This document shows, piece after piece, positions 60,628 to 64,000 of a DNA stretch of 64,000 bases. The notes beneath the pieces were generated by a model. The model did not search any database, was not told where the DNA came from, and saw only the letters and a program-made list of their open reading frames with translations. The stretch's first letter is position 1; every line of letters starts with the position of its first letter. This DNA comes from Typha latifolia (lineage: Eukaryota > Streptophyta > Magnoliopsida > Poales > Typhaceae), in contig CM034112.1 in NCBI GenBank assembly GCA_019914945.1, positions 1,697,001-1,761,000 of the forward strand, read 5' to 3'. The position numbers and the translations under genes are program-made.

Positions 60628-62652
60628 ATGGACAAAGCAGGTAATGTGATTTTGGATATTGAAGGTCTGACACAGCAACCCGATAAATGCTGCTCTGGAA
60701 GTCCAAAAATGACTGTGAGTCTAATTTTATCCTTTTAAGAGTATATTTTGTATGTCCCTTTTCTCAATTTTGGTCTACTGAACAGATATTTAGATGATTG
60801 TTATTTGCAGAGAGCTCTTTCTCGTAAAGGCTCAAACCGCATGGAAAGACGAAGTTGCGAGGACCAAGAAATAGATGATGCATCTAAAAAACTAATAGTT
60901 AAAGGTATGGCTTATCACTTTTTTCCTTGAACTGTATATCCTAGACAAGGTCAACTCTGGTTTCACCTAGCTGACAAAATTAAAGTGAAGTTTCTGATCC
61001 ATGGGTTGAAATTCTCATCTTTTGGTGATAACCTCTATGTTCTGGCGCGAAAACACAAGCATTCCTCTTTTGCCTTACTGCACCTCTCTTAATGCTTAAC
61101 AGTTTCATATCAAATTTGTGACTCTAGCTTCCCTTAGCTACCCTAGGTGCAAATTTACATTCAAAAGTACATTAATTGAAAATTTAGAGTTGAGGGTGTA
61201 AAGTCAAAATTTAGGATGCTGAATTTTACCAAAAGCATCTAAACTACCTAAATTCAGAAATTAATATACAATCCCCATTTCCATTTCCAATGGACAGTAC
61301 AGTTCTAAATCTGCATATTATCGCCTACCAGGACTTTTTAGCATGATATAATGCGTCTTGTTAGATTCAGATGGTTTAATGCATGGAAATAGGACCTTAA
61401 GGCAATACTCATGGCATGGATTAGAGATTGCTACCATAGGTTCTTTCTTTACCTACAATCTTTCTTTTTTTCCTTTTTTCTTTTTTTGGCAGTGATACCA
61501 TCTCAGCTGGAGCAGCTTAAGCTACCTTTGGTGCCGAACAAATCTCTCGTGGCAGCCCAATCTGCAAATAACAGCCCTGTTCTCACTGATTCTGGAGAAG
61601 GAAGAAGTAAAAGATTTGGTCGCTTAACAACATTCCATCCACGGAAAATACTTCTCTTCTTTGCAACTGTGTAAGTGCCATGAAATTTTCTTCCTTTTGT
61701 ATTTATCAACTCACCATAAAAGGCTTACTAGTAGTTGCAGCAGACCCATCAAGTTATTATAGCCATAATGGTTAGGGTGAGGTTTTCTAGTATAATTATT
61801 CATCTCCAGCATGCACCAAAGTGCTTCTGCAGTCCACTTTAGTTGTCTCCCTGGGCCTACAGTTTCATTTCAAGGTCCACAGATACTCTGATCTAGATTT
61901 GGTGAACCGGGCAGATCTTAAAAGTTTTAATAGACCGTATAAGTAAGTGGGAAGAAGGAAAGTAAAAATATCACAACAGGGAGACATTAAACAAATTGGT
62001 ATGGAAGCCTGTCAGTGTATGTCCAACAACTTGACCTTTTTAAGTTGGTGGATCCATCTGCAGCTCATCCTTTTTACCTGGAATTACCATGCTTCTGTCT
62101 TCTGAATCGCCAGTAGCAAAAAATAATTCTATTTGTTTTAACACTTATGGTTGGCATCATTTGCACTGGACCATTTATTACTGGTCCTTCAGTGTGTATA
62201 AGAAGCCTGCTGTAGTTCTGGCCCACCATGCCTTCAATAAGATCACCAGATGCTACAGGCTAAGGGGCATTTTTCTAAACAAAGGGAGCATTTATTTCAA
62301 TCTTTTGCATTTCACTAGTAATTTTCTTCCGAGTGGTCAGGATTTGAGTTGTAAGACAAACTTTGGTCCATTATGCTCCACCCAAGTCTTGTCAAAGCTA
62401 TTGCCAATTTGGCTTTAACGGAATGGAATCTCATGTTACAATTTCGTGCTAATATTTCTTCCCATCAATTTTGCTTTCTATAATGCTAGTAAAATGCAAT
62501 CAAAAATATATCACTTGATATTCTTTTGACAGTCATATCACACTATTCTGTCAAATAGATTGATCCTTTTTATAAATTTGGGCAGGTCAAGCATGGGGAC
62601 AATGATTCTCATATATTTCACGCTCGCTATCAACCGAAGAGGTGGAGCCTAA
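60628..62652 (+). CDS. Plant protein of unknown function with C-terminal membrane anchor
   Basis: Four coding exons, 60628-60714, 60811-60904, 61493-61670 and 62586-62652, join in phase to 141 aa. The sequence starts MDKAGNVILDIEGLTQQPDK and continues SGSPKMTRALSRKGSNRMER. A polar, Ser-rich middle follows (VIPSQLEQLKLPLVPNKSLV). The only hydrophobic segment is at about residues 113-134 (ILLFFATVSSMGTMILIYFT), with a short basic tail NRRGGA. It is therefore a likely tail-anchored membrane protein, N-terminus in the cytosol. The Arg/Ser-rich centre could be phosphorylated. I recall similar uncharacterised proteins across angiosperms but no assigned function. Four introns' worth of consistent phases make it a real gene. 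Confidence 0.85.
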
Positions 62653-63183
62653 TTGCGGCACATGTTGGGTGGGGAGCATGTTCTCCTTAGTGTTGAGGAA
62701 ACAATGCTGCAGTTACACCTATTTCCTAACTGCAAAGTTTCTTATGATCTACAGCACAATGAACATTGATGGTAGAGAAAAAGAAAATGAAATTTTTTTT
62801 TGCAGTGCTCTGTAATGGGTCAGCTGATCTTTAGATCCATCTGCTAGATCCCAACTGTAAAAGCTTGTGATTTGTGTACCGTGGAGCAGCGAGTGTCTTG
62901 ATTTCACTTAAATTCTTCTTCACCTACTCGAGCGGCGATGATTTTCTATTCATTCGTCTTGTAATAGGCTGTACTTTAGAATCCTCTTCCAGCATTCAGC
63001 ATTCAATTGTTCTCTTTTTTTCTCATGCTTTCCTTGGTGGATATTTTTCTTTGTTAGGTTGGAGTGAGTATTTCCTATGAATGCTTTGGTATATATGGTT
63101 GATTGGTTGAGAATTTGAATGGTATTGTGGAGTTGTATATGAGCATCTCTAGTGGACTGAGGTTCGACTGTCTGGAGACTGGA
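62653..63183. other. 3' UTR of the tail-anchored protein gene and flanking DNA
   Basis: No coding feature is seen. Poly(A) signals cannot be assigned with certainty. Confidence 0.4.
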
Positions 63184-63790
63184 GGGAGAATTACACTTTA
63201 TACCCTGCAATTTTACAAATTTGCAATTCACCGCCTTCTTTTCAGTATTTATAATCAAACTTTATTTTAAATAGATAGGAGAGGATATTTTTTTAAAGGG
63301 TCTTTTACAAATCACACCCTATATTTTACTTATTTGTGATTTACACTTTGTTTTGACGATTTTATAATTGGATATTTTTTTTATAATTCTCGTTTAATAA
63401 CATGTTATTTTAACTAACTGATATAGACTAAATTATTAAAATATTTTTACTAGTTTTTCACCTCTCTGCTCCTCCCCTCCTATTAAGAAAACATAGATAA
63501 TTTAGGTATTTATAATTTATTTTATATATTATAATAAAATATTTTGTACTGGTAATGTTTAAATTAACAGTGGTGTTAAATAAGAGTTAAATAAAAATTA
63601 TAAAAAAAAAGGTGTCGGACGGTTGTAAATTGTGAAATAGATAAAATATAGGGTGTTATTTGTAAAACTTCTTTTTTTTTTAAAAAAATCCAACAAAATT
63701 TTCTTCCATTAATACTAAAAAGTAGGATGTGAATCAAAGATTTGTAAAATTACAGAGCTTGAAATGTTAATTTGTAAAAATCTTCCAAAA
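63184..63790. mobile_element. Outer inverted-repeat element interrupted by a nested MITE
   Basis: The left segment 63184-63240 (ctgcaattttacaaattt, then gcaattcaccgccttctt) is matched in inverted orientation near 63715-63785 (agatttgtaaaattacagag). A second TIR element sits between them. The arms are diverged, about 70 percent alike over 25 bases that I compared. No coding sequence is seen. Confidence 0.5.
63303..63667. mobile_element. MITE-like element with near-perfect terminal inverted repeats
   Basis: The left end ttttacaaatcacaccctat at 63303-63328 and the right end at 63642-63667 pair over 26 bases with one mismatch, and weaker pairing extends further in. About 365 bp, AT-rich and non-coding. 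It is the best-preserved copy of the family also present at 30991, 36806 and, truncated, 39340. The target-site duplication is not resolved. Confidence 0.75.
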
Positions 63791-64000
63791 AAATAAATAA
63801 AATGGATTTTTATCTGGACCGAATTCAGCCCAAGTATTTTGTGCCACCCAAACTTGGCTCACTTATAACAATTATAGCCCTAATATTTGCAGATCGGCCC
63901 TCCTCTTTCCAACTACATATTGGTGATTTATTTTTAGTTTAAATTACTTTGCCACTTAAACTTTGTTTTGTATCGTTTTAATTGTTAGATTCTTTGAATT

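Noticed and set aside
62089..62418. 109-codon frame inside the last intron of the tail-anchored protein gene
   Set aside because: Intronic, no homology; phase-consistent splicing of the host gene skips it.

Overview
The window is plant nuclear DNA. The genes carry many short introns, transit or signal peptides, and plant-specific families: a type-A cytokinin response regulator, PPR, LRR-RLP and LRR-RLK proteins, PEX22 and a ClpS-like chloroplast protein. The GC-rich first exons next to AT-rich introns would fit a monocot, possibly a non-grass one, but I cannot name the species. All spliced models were assembled by eye from splice sites, reading-phase continuity and remembered family sequences. 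No alignment or transcript was available.

Left part (1-31 kb) is ordinary housekeeping and regulatory genes. On the minus strand are a ClpS-like chloroplast protein (237-1372), coatomer delta (2569-8582), a type-A response regulator (10259-10951), a lunapark-type ER protein (15160-17699) and PEX22 (18408-21752). A plus-strand PPR gene (23319-25478) follows, divergent from PEX22 and convergent with the minus-strand eIF4A3 helicase gene (26623-30486). Every spliced model closes in frame at a family-like length. The eIF4A3 gene uses one GC-AG intron.

Middle part (31-52 kb) is a tandem array of intronless EIX-type LRR receptor-like proteins (RLPs). Only the second copy (40845-43790, 981 aa) is intact. 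Copy 1 has a one-base insertion, copy 3 has three frameshifting deletions, and copy 4 has a one-base deletion. Upstream and downstream flanks are duplicated with the genes. The gene-free interval 36.2-39.3 kb carries promoter and 3' flanks homologous to those of copies 3 and 4, but no gene bodies. I read it as the scar of at least two deleted RLP genes, with a TIR element at one breakpoint. A fragment matching the 3' end of the neighbouring LRR-RLK gene lies between copies 2 and 3, recording how the block was duplicated.

Right part (52-64 kb) holds a minus-strand LRR-RLK pseudokinase (52485-55108), a gene-free stretch with a possible short transcript carrying small ORFs (57.5-57.9 kb), and a plus-strand gene for a 141-aa tail-anchored protein of unknown function (60628-62652). 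A nested pair of terminal-inverted-repeat elements closes the window (63.18-63.79 kb).
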